From NCBI RefSeq assembly GCF_900091595.1, contig NZ_FMCW01000031.1, forward strand, positions 34,972 to 98,971: DNA of 64,000 nt, given 5' to 3'. Below, one piece after another: positions 54,936 through 62,935 of this stretch. The DNA is from Micromonospora haikouensis (GTDB taxonomy: Bacteria > Actinomycetota > Actinomycetes > Mycobacteriales > Micromonosporaceae). The number at the start of each line of letters is the position of its first letter. Position 1 is the stretch's first letter. A model generated the notes under the pieces. That model saw nothing but the letters and a program-made list of their open reading frames with translations, had not been told where the DNA came from and made no database searches. Both the position numbers and the translations under genes were made by a program.

Positions 54936-55898
54936 ATGGACACCCCGATCACGGGTCGGTCGATCATCATCAGCAACGGACGCTGCGGCTCGACGCTGCT
55001 GTCCGACCTGATCCACGAGGAGCCCGACACGCTGTCGGCCCAGGAGTTCTTCATGTCGGTGACGCCGTGGGCGCGCAGCGCCGAGGTGATCACCGGCGCG
55101 GAGTACTGGGCGGTGCTGGCCAGTCCCAAGCCGGAGCTGGCCACGCTGTTCCGGATCGGGCTGCCGCCCAAGGAGGTCCGGTACCCGGCCACGGGCCGCT
55201 GGGCCGACCGGATGACGGAGCTGCCCCGGATCCTGGCGATCACCCTGTCGAAGCTCACCGACGACCCGGACGCCCTGTTCGACCAGCTCGCCGAGCGGGT
55301 CCCGAGCTTCGGCACCCAGTCGGTGGCCCGCCACCACAGCGACTTCCTGGACCTGGTGGCCACGCTCACCGGCAAGACCCGCTGGGTGGAGCGCTCCGGC
55401 GGCTCCAGCCACCTGGCGCCGCACCTGCTCAAGGGCTTCCCGGACTGCAAGATCGTCTATCTGACCCGGAACCGGGAGGACACGGCGAAGTCGATGAGCC
55501 GGCACTCGTCGTTCCAGCTCATCCAGCTCCGGGTGGAGTTCCTGGGCCGCTGCGGCCTGGACCCGTTCCGGGTCACCGACGCCGACGACGTGCCGGCGGA
55601 CCTCCAGCCGTTCCTGCCGCACCGGCTGACCGCCGAGGCGCTGCGCGAGCGCGGCGAGGACATGCGCCGCTACCTCGGGTTGTGCGCGTTCATGACCAGC
55701 CAGGCCGACCAGGCGCTGGCCGACGTGCCGCCGGAGCACCTGCTGCGGATGCGCTACGAGGACCTGGTCGCCGACCCGGTCGGCGAGCTGACGCAGCTCG
55801 GCGAGTACCTGGAGTTCCCCGAGGCCGCGCAGTGGGCCGAGCGGGTCGCCGGGCGGGTCGTCGCCCCGGCCCGTAAGCCCGCGCCCGCCGCCGCCTGA
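54936..55898 (+). CDS. PAPS-dependent sulfotransferase
   Basis: 320 residues. The 5'-phosphosulfate loop is SNGRCGSTLLSDLI (residues 13-26), like the RSGSTLL loop of sulfotransferase_3/Stf0 proteins. The 3'-phosphate site is KIVYLTRNREDTAKSMSRH (172-190) with R178 and S186. It transfers sulfate from PAPS to a hydroxyl, amine or carboxyl acceptor; the acceptor here is probably the PKS-derived chain or a lipid made from it. AGGAGG lies seven bases before ATG. PAPS-pathway genes follow 5 kb downstream, which supports the assignment. Confidence 0.88.
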   Translation: MDTPITGRSIIISNGRCGSTLLSDLIHEEPDTLSAQEFFMSVTPWARSAEVITGAEYWAVLASPKPELATLFRIGLPPKEVRYPATGRWADRMTELPRILAITLSKLTDDPDALFDQLAERVPSFGTQSVARHHSDFLDLVATLTGKTRWVERSGGSSHLAPHLLKGFPDCKIVYLTRNREDTAKSMSRHSSFQLIQLRVEFLGRCGLDPFRVTDADDVPADLQPFLPHRLTAEALRERGEDMRRYLGLCAFMTSQADQALADVPPEHLLRMRYEDLVADPVGELTQLGEYLEFPEAAQWAERVAGRVVAPARKPAPAAA

Positions 55899-56003
55899 CC
55901 CGCCCCACCCCACACCGCACCCCGTTCTCCTGCGCGCCGCGGCCCGGACCGCCGGGCCCGGCCGCCGGTGTCCCACCCTTTTTGCTGGAAAGAGAGGCAG
56001 TTG

Positions 56004-57830
56004 GTGAATCCACTCCGGATCTCCGCTCGGCGGCTGTTAGCCGCCATTGCCGTGCTCGGGCTCGGGCCCGTGCTGGCGGTTCCCTCGGCGGCGCTCGCCG
56101 CGCCGCTCGACGCCGCCGGGGCGGCCGGCGGCCAGCCGCCGACCACGCAGCTCCTCGCGAAGGCCCCGCCGGACGAGTGCTTCGCCGGGATCGGGCAGCC
56201 GTACCCGGCGGGCCCGCCCTGCGAGACGGGGCAGGCGAAGGTCAACCAGGCGTACCTGTGGGGGATGACCCGCGCCGGCCGGACGCTGTTCTTCGGCACC
56301 GGAGCGAACGTCAACTGCCTCACCAGCGGTCGGACGCTGGAGAACACCGTGCCCACGCAGAACGCCGACTGGGTCTGCGAGTACGGCGAGAGCCAGATCG
56401 CCAAGCGCAACCCCCAGTTGCCGGTCAAGCTGGGCGACCACCGCATCCCGCGGCTGTACACGTACGACACCAAGTCGAACCAGCTCACCGAGAAGACCGA
56501 CGTGGTGAAGGCCGCCTCGCCCGACGACGCGACCCGGCTGCAGAACACGGTCGGCATCCGGGCCGCCGGCAACTACGGCGGCGTGGCCCTGCTGGGCGGA
56601 CCGGCGCTGGGCGAGAGCATCAACCTCTTCGCCTTCGACACCGACACCGGTGCGTACCTGGGCTCGCACAACTTCACCTCGTACGGCAACATCCGGCACT
56701 TCACCGTGGCCGACGGCGCGCTGTACGCGGGCGTGGGCGTGGGCAACAACGGCGGCAACCGCGGCCACGTGCTGCGGTGGATGGGCAGCAAGACCGACCC
56801 GTTCAACTTCGCCCAGGTGGCGACCCTGCCGGCGCAGGCCGCCGACCTGACCGTCCACGAGGGCCGGATCTTCGTCACCACCTGGCCGGGCTCGGACAAC
56901 GAGTTCTCCGGCGGCGAGGCCGCGCCGGCCCCGGTGCCGGCGAGCATCGCCTCGGTGTGGATGAGCCCGAAGCTCTCCGACGGCGCGCCGGGGCTCACCC
57001 CGGACGATGACGCCGCCTGGCAGCAGGTGTGGAACGTGGCCAGTTACGAGCCGGACGCGGTGGTCGCCCGCAGCTACGGCCTGGGCGGCCTGGCCTCCTA
57101 CGGCGGCTACCTGTACTGGGGCACCATGCACGTGCCGATGAAGGCCACCAGCCTGCACCTGAGCATCTACCCGCCGGTGGACGAGGCCGGGATCACCGCG
57201 ACGGCCCAGAACACCCAGCGGGCGGTCAGCATCTACCGGGGCAAGGGCTTCGGCTCGTCGAAGCAGAAGGTGGACCTGCTCTACGGCTCGACCGAGCTGC
57301 CCGCGTTCGACCCGGAGGCCAACGGCGGGGTCGGCGCGTGGACGACGAAGTCGACCAACTACACCCCGAAGTACGGCCCCGCCGGCTTCGGCAACCCGTA
57401 CAACAACTACACCTGGCGGATGGTGGTCGCCGGCGGGAAGCTCTACGTCGGCACCATGGACTGGAGCTACCTGGCCAAGGAGTTCGGCCAGCAGACCGCC
57501 GCCCAGCTCGGCCTGTCGCCGCAGATGGGTGACGTGCTGGCCAAGGCCCCGGCCGTGGCGGCGGCGCCGGCCGGCGCGCGGGCCACCGCCGAGATCCCCG
57601 AGGCGGTGTACGGCGGTGACCTGTACGCGTTCCCGTCGACGAAGAAGGCGGCGACGACGATCAGCGACACCGGGGTGGGCAACTACCTGAACTACGGGGT
57701 GCGCAACATGGTCGTCGACGGTTCGACCATCTACCTGGGCATGGCGAACCCGATGAACCTGCGTACCGACCCGAACGACGACGTCCCCGAGGGCGGTTGG
57801 GAGCTGATCAAGCTCAAGGCCGGCTGCTGA
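56004..57830 (+). CDS. Secreted protein with beta-propeller-like repeats, function unknown
   Basis: 608 residues. A signal peptide (SARRLLAAIAVLGLGPVLAVPSAALA) ends near residue 30. The mature protein has recurring GxLYxG-type blade motifs (GALYAGVGVG, GRIFVTTWPG, GYLYWGTMH, GKLYVGTMDW, STIYLGMANP), consistent with a beta-propeller, and several Cys near the N-terminus plus a terminal Cys. No catalytic family is recognised. Start GTG at 56004 follows AGAGAGG. Codon 12 (56037-56039) is TTA, so expression may depend on the bldA-type tRNA. It is last before a strong terminator, thus likely in the PKS transcript. It may bind, carry or remodel the exported product; that is inference. Confidence 0.7.
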   Translation: MNPLRISARRLLAAIAVLGLGPVLAVPSAALAAPLDAAGAAGGQPPTTQLLAKAPPDECFAGIGQPYPAGPPCETGQAKVNQAYLWGMTRAGRTLFFGTGANVNCLTSGRTLENTVPTQNADWVCEYGESQIAKRNPQLPVKLGDHRIPRLYTYDTKSNQLTEKTDVVKAASPDDATRLQNTVGIRAAGNYGGVALLGGPALGESINLFAFDTDTGAYLGSHNFTSYGNIRHFTVADGALYAGVGVGNNGGNRGHVLRWMGSKTDPFNFAQVATLPAQAADLTVHEGRIFVTTWPGSDNEFSGGEAAPAPVPASIASVWMSPKLSDGAPGLTPDDDAAWQQVWNVASYEPDAVVARSYGLGGLASYGGYLYWGTMHVPMKATSLHLSIYPPVDEAGITATAQNTQRAVSIYRGKGFGSSKQKVDLLYGSTELPAFDPEANGGVGAWTTKSTNYTPKYGPAGFGNPYNNYTWRMVVAGGKLYVGTMDWSYLAKEFGQQTAAQLGLSPQMGDVLAKAPAVAAAPAGARATAEIPEAVYGGDLYAFPSTKKAATTISDTGVGNYLNYGVRNMVVDGSTIYLGMANPMNLRTDPNDDVPEGGWELIKLKAGC

Positions 57831-57837
57831 TCTCCGT

Positions 57838-57877
57838 GCCGCCGGCCCGGCGTCCCCTCCTGCGCCGGGCCGGCGGC
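57838..57877 (+). terminator. Terminator of the PKS transcript
   Basis: GCCGCCGGCCCGGCG (57838-57852) pairs over 15 bp with CGCCGGGCCGGCGGC (57863-57877), loop 10 bases, 7 bases after the propeller-protein stop. Confidence 0.75.
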
Positions 57878-57945
57878 CGGCAGCCCTTGCCGAACCCTGG
57901 CCCGTTCCTGACATTCCTCGAACATTCGCGGGCGAAAGTGTTCAT

Positions 57946-59019
57946 ATGATGACTTTTTTCGATTTTCGCCCTACCGTCGGGGCTCCCGGCGGTCGGTCAG
58001 GCCGGTCGCCCTCCCCCGCCGCCACCCGCCTTGCCGGGGCGCTCGCGCTCCTCGTCGGGCTGACCCTGCTCGCCGGCTGCACCCGGGGCGGCGGCGGGGC
58101 CGGCGACGGCGGGCCGGGCGCCGGCCCCGCCGCCGACGGCGCGTCGACGGCGGACGTGCCCGTCGGCTCCTCCCAGCGCACCCTGACCGTCGACGGGCGG
58201 GACCGCACCTACCGGCTCTACCGGCCCGCCTCGGCGAAGCTGACCGACCCGGTCCCGCTCGTGGTCATGCTGCACGGCGCGGCCGGCACCGGCGAACAGG
58301 CCGAGGAGGCGTACGGCTGGACGGAGGAGGCCGACCGCAAGGGCTTCGTGGTCGTCTTCCCCGACGGCATCAACCGCGCCTGGGCGGTCGGGCCCGAGTG
58401 CTGCGGCGCGCCCGCCCGCGAGGGCGTCGACGACGTCAAGTTCATCACGGAGCTGGTCCGCACCGTCGGCGAGACGGTCCCGGTCGACCCCGCCCGCACG
58501 TACGTCTCCGGGATCTCCAACGGTGGGCTGCTCGCGTTCCGGCTGGTCTGCGACACCACGGTGTTCGCCGCCGTCGGCGCGGTGGCGACCACGCTCACCG
58601 GGCAGTGCGCCGACCCGAAGCCGGTGTCGGTGCTGCACATCCAGGGCAAGCTCGACAAGACCATGCCCTACGGCGGCGGTCCCGGCCGGCGCGACAACGG
58701 CGGCACCGGCCGCAACCCGGTGAAGATCGACGGCCCGCCCGCCCCCGAGCTGGCCGCCCGGTGGCGCGCCGTCGACGACTGCGGAGAGCCGAAGGAAACC
58801 ATCGACGGCCCGGTCGTGCGCACCGCCGCGACCTGCCCCGAGGGGCGCGGCGTCGAGCTGATCACCATCACCGACGCCGGCCACCAGTGGCCCGGCGGCA
58901 AGCCCAACCCGCCCCGCGCGCAGCGGCTGCTCAACCTCGACCCGCCCTCCACCGCGCTGAACGCCACCGAGACCATCTGGCAGTTCTTCAGCGCCCACCC
59001 CAAGCCCGCCGGCGGCTGA
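57946..59019 (+). CDS. Lipoprotein CE1/PHB-depolymerase-like esterase
   Basis: 357 residues. The N-terminal hydrophobic stretch ends in the lipobox LTLLAGC, so the enzyme is anchored on the outer membrane face. It is an alpha/beta hydrolase of the PHB depolymerase/LpqC group: oxyanion MLHGAAGTGEQ, nucleophile Ser in GISNGG, Asp in IQGKLDKTMPY and His in DAGHQWPGG. It has no carbohydrate-binding module, unlike the esterase at 37.7 kb. Position between the PKS genes and the exporter suggests acyl transfer or ester cleavage on the exported lipid. Two adjacent ATGs (57946, 57949) compete as start; no clear ribosome site precedes them. Confidence 0.85.
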   Translation: MMTFFDFRPTVGAPGGRSGRSPSPAATRLAGALALLVGLTLLAGCTRGGGGAGDGGPGAGPAADGASTADVPVGSSQRTLTVDGRDRTYRLYRPASAKLTDPVPLVVMLHGAAGTGEQAEEAYGWTEEADRKGFVVVFPDGINRAWAVGPECCGAPAREGVDDVKFITELVRTVGETVPVDPARTYVSGISNGGLLAFRLVCDTTVFAAVGAVATTLTGQCADPKPVSVLHIQGKLDKTMPYGGGPGRRDNGGTGRNPVKIDGPPAPELAARWRAVDDCGEPKETIDGPVVRTAATCPEGRGVELITITDAGHQWPGGKPNPPRAQRLLNLDPPSTALNATETIWQFFSAHPKPAGG

Positions 59020-59031
59020 CCGCCGCACCGC

Positions 59032-59072
59032 GCCGTCCGCCGCCGGCACCCCTCGTGCCGGCGGCGGACGGC
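59032..59072 (+). terminator. Strong terminator, 18-bp stem
   Basis: GCCGTCCGCCGCCGGCAC (59032-59049), a 5-base loop and its perfect complement (59055-59072), immediately after the lipoprotein esterase gene. Confidence 0.8.
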
Positions 59073-59102
59073 GGCACCCCGCACCCCCAGACAGGAGAGC
59101 AG

Positions 59103-60281
59103 ATGCCCAGCAGAGACGGGCCGGCCGTGGTCGAGGTCGCCGACCTCGTCAAGCGCTACCCCCGCAGCGACACCAACGCCGTGGACGGGCTGTCGTTCAC
59201 CGTCGCGCCGGGCGAGATCTTCGGGCTGTTCGGGCCCAACGGCGCCGGCAAGTCCACCACCGTCGGCATCCTCACCACCCGGCTGCGGGCCACCGGCGGC
59301 CGGGCCCTGGTCGGCGGCGTCGACGTCGGGCGCGATCCGGCGGCCGCCCGCGCCCAACTGGCCGTGGTGCCCCAGCACAACAACCTGGACCGCGCCCTGA
59401 CCCCCCGGCAGAACCTGGTCTACCACGCGACCTACCACGGGCTGTCCCGGCGGGAGGCCGAGAGCCGGGCCGGGGAGCTGCTGGAACGCTTCGGCCTCAC
59501 CGAGCGGGCCGACCGGCGCATCGAGGCGTACTCCGGCGGGATGGCCCAGCGGCTGATGATCGCCCGGGCGCTCACCCACGACCCGATGGTGCTCTTCCTC
59601 GACGAGCCGACCAACGCCCTCGACCCGCAGACCCGGCTGCTGATCTGGGGCCAGATCCGCCAGCTGCGCGAGCGCGGCGTCGCGATCGTGCTCACCACCC
59701 ACGCGATGAACGAGGCGGCCCGGACCGTCGACCGGGTCGGCATCGTCGACCAGGGCCGGCTGCTCACCCTCGACACCCCGGACAACCTGGTCCGGGGCCT
59801 GGCCGGCGACGCGCTGCTCGACCTCACGCTCACCCCGTCCCCCGCCGACGACCCGGAGGCGCTGTGCGCCGCGCTGGGCGAGCTGGACGGCGTACGCAAG
59901 GCGGAACGGCTCGCGTCGCCCGCCGTGCCGGCCGGTCTGCGGCCCGGCGCGGGGCTGCCCGGCGGGGCCGGCGGCGGCGCGGCGCTGGCCGCCCTGGCCG
60001 CGCGGGCCGGCGGCGGGGCGCGGCCCGGTGGCGGCGGCCTGGCGGCCCTGGCCGGCGCGGGCCTGCTCGGGCGCGGCGGCGCGGCGGGCCGCAACGGCGG
60101 GGGCCCGGCCGGTCGTGGCCGGCTGCGCGTGCGCCTGCACCTGGCCACCGACCCCGCCGCGCTGCTCGGCGCGGCGGTCACCGTGCTCACCGCGCGGTCG
60201 GCGGCGCTCAACGCCATCGACATCGGGGAGCCGAGCCTGGAGGACGTCTTCATCGAACTGACCGGAAGGGAACCACGGTGA
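59103..60281 (+). CDS. ABC-2 type exporter ATPase (DrrA-like)
   Basis: 392 residues. Walker A GPNGAGKST (44-52), signature YSGGMAQRL, Walker B VLFLDEPTNALD and the switch His in TTHAMNEA are intact; the C-terminal LEDVFIELTG is typical of drug/lipid exporters. Between the ATPase core and that tail is an unusual low-complexity insert of Gly, Ala, Leu and Arg (about residues 278-345). It should power export through the following permease, probably of the sulfated product. AGGAG precedes the start. Confidence 0.92.
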   Translation: MPSRDGPAVVEVADLVKRYPRSDTNAVDGLSFTVAPGEIFGLFGPNGAGKSTTVGILTTRLRATGGRALVGGVDVGRDPAAARAQLAVVPQHNNLDRALTPRQNLVYHATYHGLSRREAESRAGELLERFGLTERADRRIEAYSGGMAQRLMIARALTHDPMVLFLDEPTNALDPQTRLLIWGQIRQLRERGVAIVLTTHAMNEAARTVDRVGIVDQGRLLTLDTPDNLVRGLAGDALLDLTLTPSPADDPEALCAALGELDGVRKAERLASPAVPAGLRPGAGLPGGAGGGAALAALAARAGGGARPGGGGLAALAGAGLLGRGGAAGRNGGGPAGRGRLRVRLHLATDPAALLGAAVTVLTARSAALNAIDIGEPSLEDVFIELTGREPR

Positions 60282-61102
60282 CCGCTGTAGACACGCCGAC
60301 CCCGCTGCGACCGGCGGTCACCCCGCGCGCCCGGCCCGGCGCCGGCCGGGTGTTCGCCGCCGTGCTGCGCCGCGACCTCATGGTCACCGGCCGCGAACTG
60401 TGGGTCATCCTGGTGCAGGTCGGGCTGACGCCGCTGTTCATGCTCTTCGTGTTCGACACGATCCTCGGCGGGCAGGGCATCGTCGGGCGCAACTTCGCCG
60501 ACCTCTTCCTGCCCGGCATCATCGCGCTGGCCGCCCTCACCACCGCGCTGCAGAGCGTGGCCCTGCCGCTGGTGAAGGAGTTCGGCTTCACCATGGAGAT
60601 CGAGGACCGGCTGATGGCCCCGCTGCCGACCAGCCTCGTCGCGATCGGCAAGCTGGTCATCGCCACCGTCCGGGGGCTGCTCGCGGCCCTGCTGATCTAT
60701 CCGCTCGGCGCGCTGGTGGTCGGCTCCGCGCCGTGGCGCCCGGCGGGGCTGCCCATGGCGTTCGTGGTGGCGCTGCTCGGCGCGTGGATCGGCGGGGCCA
60801 TCGGGATGAGCCTGGCCACCACCCTGCCGGTGCAGCGGATCAACGTCACCTTCTCGGTGATCCTCACCCCGATCATCTGGACCGGCTGCATCCACTACCC
60901 CTGGCCGAGGCTGTCGCTGCCCTGGTATCAGGTGGTCACCGCGCTCAACCCGATGACGTACGTCTCGGAGGGGGTGCGCGGCGCGCTGCTGCCCGAGGTG
61001 CCGCACATCCCGGCGTGGGTGTGCCTGAGCGTGCTCACCGGGGTGGCCGTGGCGCTGACCTGGCTCAGCGTCCGCTGCTTCAGTCGACGGGCGGTCCAAT
61101 GA
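60278..61102 (+). CDS. ABC-2 type exporter permease (DrrB-like)
   Basis: 274 residues with six hydrophobic helices and the ABC-2 signature ALNPMTYVSEGVRGALLPE near the last pair. The GTG start overlaps the ATPase stop (GTGA), as is usual for these pairs. It probably works as a homodimer with the ATPase to move a lipid or polyketide outward. Confidence 0.92.
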   Translation: MTAVDTPTPLRPAVTPRARPGAGRVFAAVLRRDLMVTGRELWVILVQVGLTPLFMLFVFDTILGGQGIVGRNFADLFLPGIIALAALTTALQSVALPLVKEFGFTMEIEDRLMAPLPTSLVAIGKLVIATVRGLLAALLIYPLGALVVGSAPWRPAGLPMAFVVALLGAWIGGAIGMSLATTLPVQRINVTFSVILTPIIWTGCIHYPWPRLSLPWYQVVTALNPMTYVSEGVRGALLPEVPHIPAWVCLSVLTGVAVALTWLSVRCFSRRAVQ

Positions 61103-61142
61103 CCGCCCGGGCGTTTCCCACCGGCCCCTGCGAGGAGCTGCC

Positions 61143-62024
61143 ATGCCGCCCCTGACCCCTCCGGAAACCGACGCGGGCCTCGCCCGCCGGCTCGCGGCCC
61201 ACGCCGGCGAACTGCTGCTGCGGGTACGCTCCGCGCACGGCCACGGTGACCCGGCCGCGCTGAAGGCCGCCGGTGACCGGGCCTCCCACGACCTCCTGCT
61301 CGCCGAGCTGGCGACCCACCGCCCGGACGACGCGGTCCTGTCCGAGGAGGACAAGGACTCCCGCGTCGTCGGGAGCGTCGACGCCGGCGGCCGGCTCACC
61401 GCCGACCGGGTGTGGATCATCGACCCGTTGGACGGGACCCGGGAGTTCTCCGAGGAGGGCCGTTCGGACTGGGCGGTGCACGTGGCGTTGTGGGCGCGTA
61501 CGGCGTCGACGCCCCACCGCCTGGTGGCGGGGGCCGTCGGCCTGCCCGCCCAGGGGCGGGTGCTGGTGACCGACGACCCGCCGGCCCCGCCGGCACCGTC
61601 CGCCGGCACCGGCGCGCCGCTGCGGCTGGCGGCCAGCCGCAGCCGTCCCCCGGCCTTCCTGGCGGAACTGGCCGCCGAGATCGGCGCCGAGCTGGTGCCG
61701 ATGGGCTCGGCGGGGGCGAAGATCGCCGCCGTGGTGACGGGTGAGGTCGACGCGTACGTCCACGCGGGCGGCCAGTACGAGTGGGACTCCGCCGCCCCGG
61801 TGGCCGTGGCCACCGCCGCCGGGTTCCACGCGTCGCGCGTCGACGGTTCCCCGCTGACCTACAACCAGGCGGACCCGCGCCTGCCCGACCTGCTGGTGTG
61901 CCGTCAGGAGCTCGCCGTGCCGCTGCTCGCCGCCCTCGCGCGGCAGCTCTCCGGCGCGGCGGCCCCCGGCTCCGGCGTCCCCTCGACCGGAGGCGTCCCC
62001 TCGACCGGAAAGGACACGCGATGA
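61143..62024 (+). CDS. cysQ: 3'(2'),5'-bisphosphate nucleotidase
   Basis: 293 residues of the inositol-monophosphatase-like superfamily. DPLDGTREF is the metal-binding core, EEDKDS supplies a further metal ligand, and WDSAAPVAVATAAG is the C-terminal motif. CysQ removes the 3'-phosphate from PAP, the by-product of sulfotransferases, which would otherwise inhibit them. GAGGAG precedes ATG, 40 bases after the permease gene. Near the C-terminus an 18-bp tandem duplication gives GVPSTG twice. The stop overlaps the cysD start. Confidence 0.9.
   Translation: MPPLTPPETDAGLARRLAAHAGELLLRVRSAHGHGDPAALKAAGDRASHDLLLAELATHRPDDAVLSEEDKDSRVVGSVDAGGRLTADRVWIIDPLDGTREFSEEGRSDWAVHVALWARTASTPHRLVAGAVGLPAQGRVLVTDDPPAPPAPSAGTGAPLRLAASRSRPPAFLAELAAEIGAELVPMGSAGAKIAAVVTGEVDAYVHAGGQYEWDSAAPVAVATAAGFHASRVDGSPLTYNQADPRLPDLLVCRQELAVPLLAALARQLSGAAAPGSGVPSTGGVPSTGKDTR
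61974..62009 (+). repeat. 18-bp tandem duplication at the cysQ end
   Basis: GGCGTCCCCTCGACCGGA occurs at 61974-61991 and again at 61992-62009, adding six codons to the disordered C-terminus of CysQ. Confidence 0.85.
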
Positions 62025-62935
62025 GCAGCGGATCGGCTGCGTACCAGGTCTCCCAGCTCGACGAGTTGGAGGCGGAGAGCATCTTCGTGATGCGTGAGGT
62101 GGTTGCGGAGATGGAGCGGCCGGTGCTGCTCTTCTCGGGTGGTAAGGATTCGATCGTGATGTTGCGGTTGGCGCAGAAGGCATTTGCGCCGGCGAGTGTG
62201 CCGTTTCCGGTGATGCATGTGGATACGGGGCACAACTTTCCCGAGGTTCTGGAGTATCGGGATCGTCGGGTGGCGGAGTTGGGGTTGCAGTTGATCGTGG
62301 CGTCGGTGCCGGAGGCGTTGACGCGGGGGTTGGTGCGGGAGTCCGGGGACGGGATGCGGAACCGGATCCAGACGCCGGTGTTGTTGGACGCGGTGGAGAA
62401 GCACCGGTTCGACGCGCTGTTCGGTGGGGCGCGGCGGGATGAGGAGAAGGCGCGGGCGAAGGAGCGGGTGTTCTCGTTCCGGGACGAGTTCGGGCAGTGG
62501 GATCCGAAGAACCAGCGGCCGGAGTTGTGGTCGTTGTACAACGGTCGGCATCATCCGGGTGAGTCGATCCGGGTGTTCCCGTTGTCGAACTGGACCGAGT
62601 TGGATGTGTGGCACTACATCGCCCGGGAGCGGATTCCGTTGCCGTCGATCTACTTCGCGCACGAGCGTGAGGTGGTGGAGCGGGACGGCATGTTGTATGC
62701 GGTGAACGAGTTCTTCACCCCGCGGGCGGGTGAGGAACCGTTCGTGGAGGTGGTGCGGTACCGGACGGTGGGTGACGCGTCGTGCACGGCGGCGGTGCGG
62801 TCGGATGCCGGCACGGTGGCGGCGGTGATCGAGGAGGTGGCCGCGACGCGGATCACCGAGCGGGGCGCGACGCGGGGCGACGACCGGGTCAGCGAGGCCG
62901 CGATGGAGGACCGTAAGCGGGAGGGTTACTTCTGA
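62021..62935 (+). CDS. cysD: Sulfate adenylyltransferase subunit 2
   Basis: 304 residues. SGGKDSIVML is the PP-loop that binds ATP; MHVDTGHNFPEVLEYRD and FGGARRDEEKARAKERVFSFRD are typical CysD blocks. With CysN it makes adenosine 5'-phosphosulfate from sulfate and ATP. Codon use changes abruptly about 60 bases into the gene: TTG, GGT and CGG become frequent, unlike cysQ and the PKS genes, and this continues into cysN. ATG overlaps the cysQ stop. Confidence 0.95.
   Translation: MSSGSAAYQVSQLDELEAESIFVMREVVAEMERPVLLFSGGKDSIVMLRLAQKAFAPASVPFPVMHVDTGHNFPEVLEYRDRRVAELGLQLIVASVPEALTRGLVRESGDGMRNRIQTPVLLDAVEKHRFDALFGGARRDEEKARAKERVFSFRDEFGQWDPKNQRPELWSLYNGRHHPGESIRVFPLSNWTELDVWHYIARERIPLPSIYFAHEREVVERDGMLYAVNEFFTPRAGEEPFVEVVRYRTVGDASCTAAVRSDAGTVAAVIEEVAATRITERGATRGDDRVSEAAMEDRKREGYF

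Noticed and set aside
57920..57943. Inverted repeat before the lipoprotein esterase start as an operator
   Set aside because: GAACATTCGC and GCGAAAGTGTTC pair only imperfectly and there is no second site or candidate regulator.
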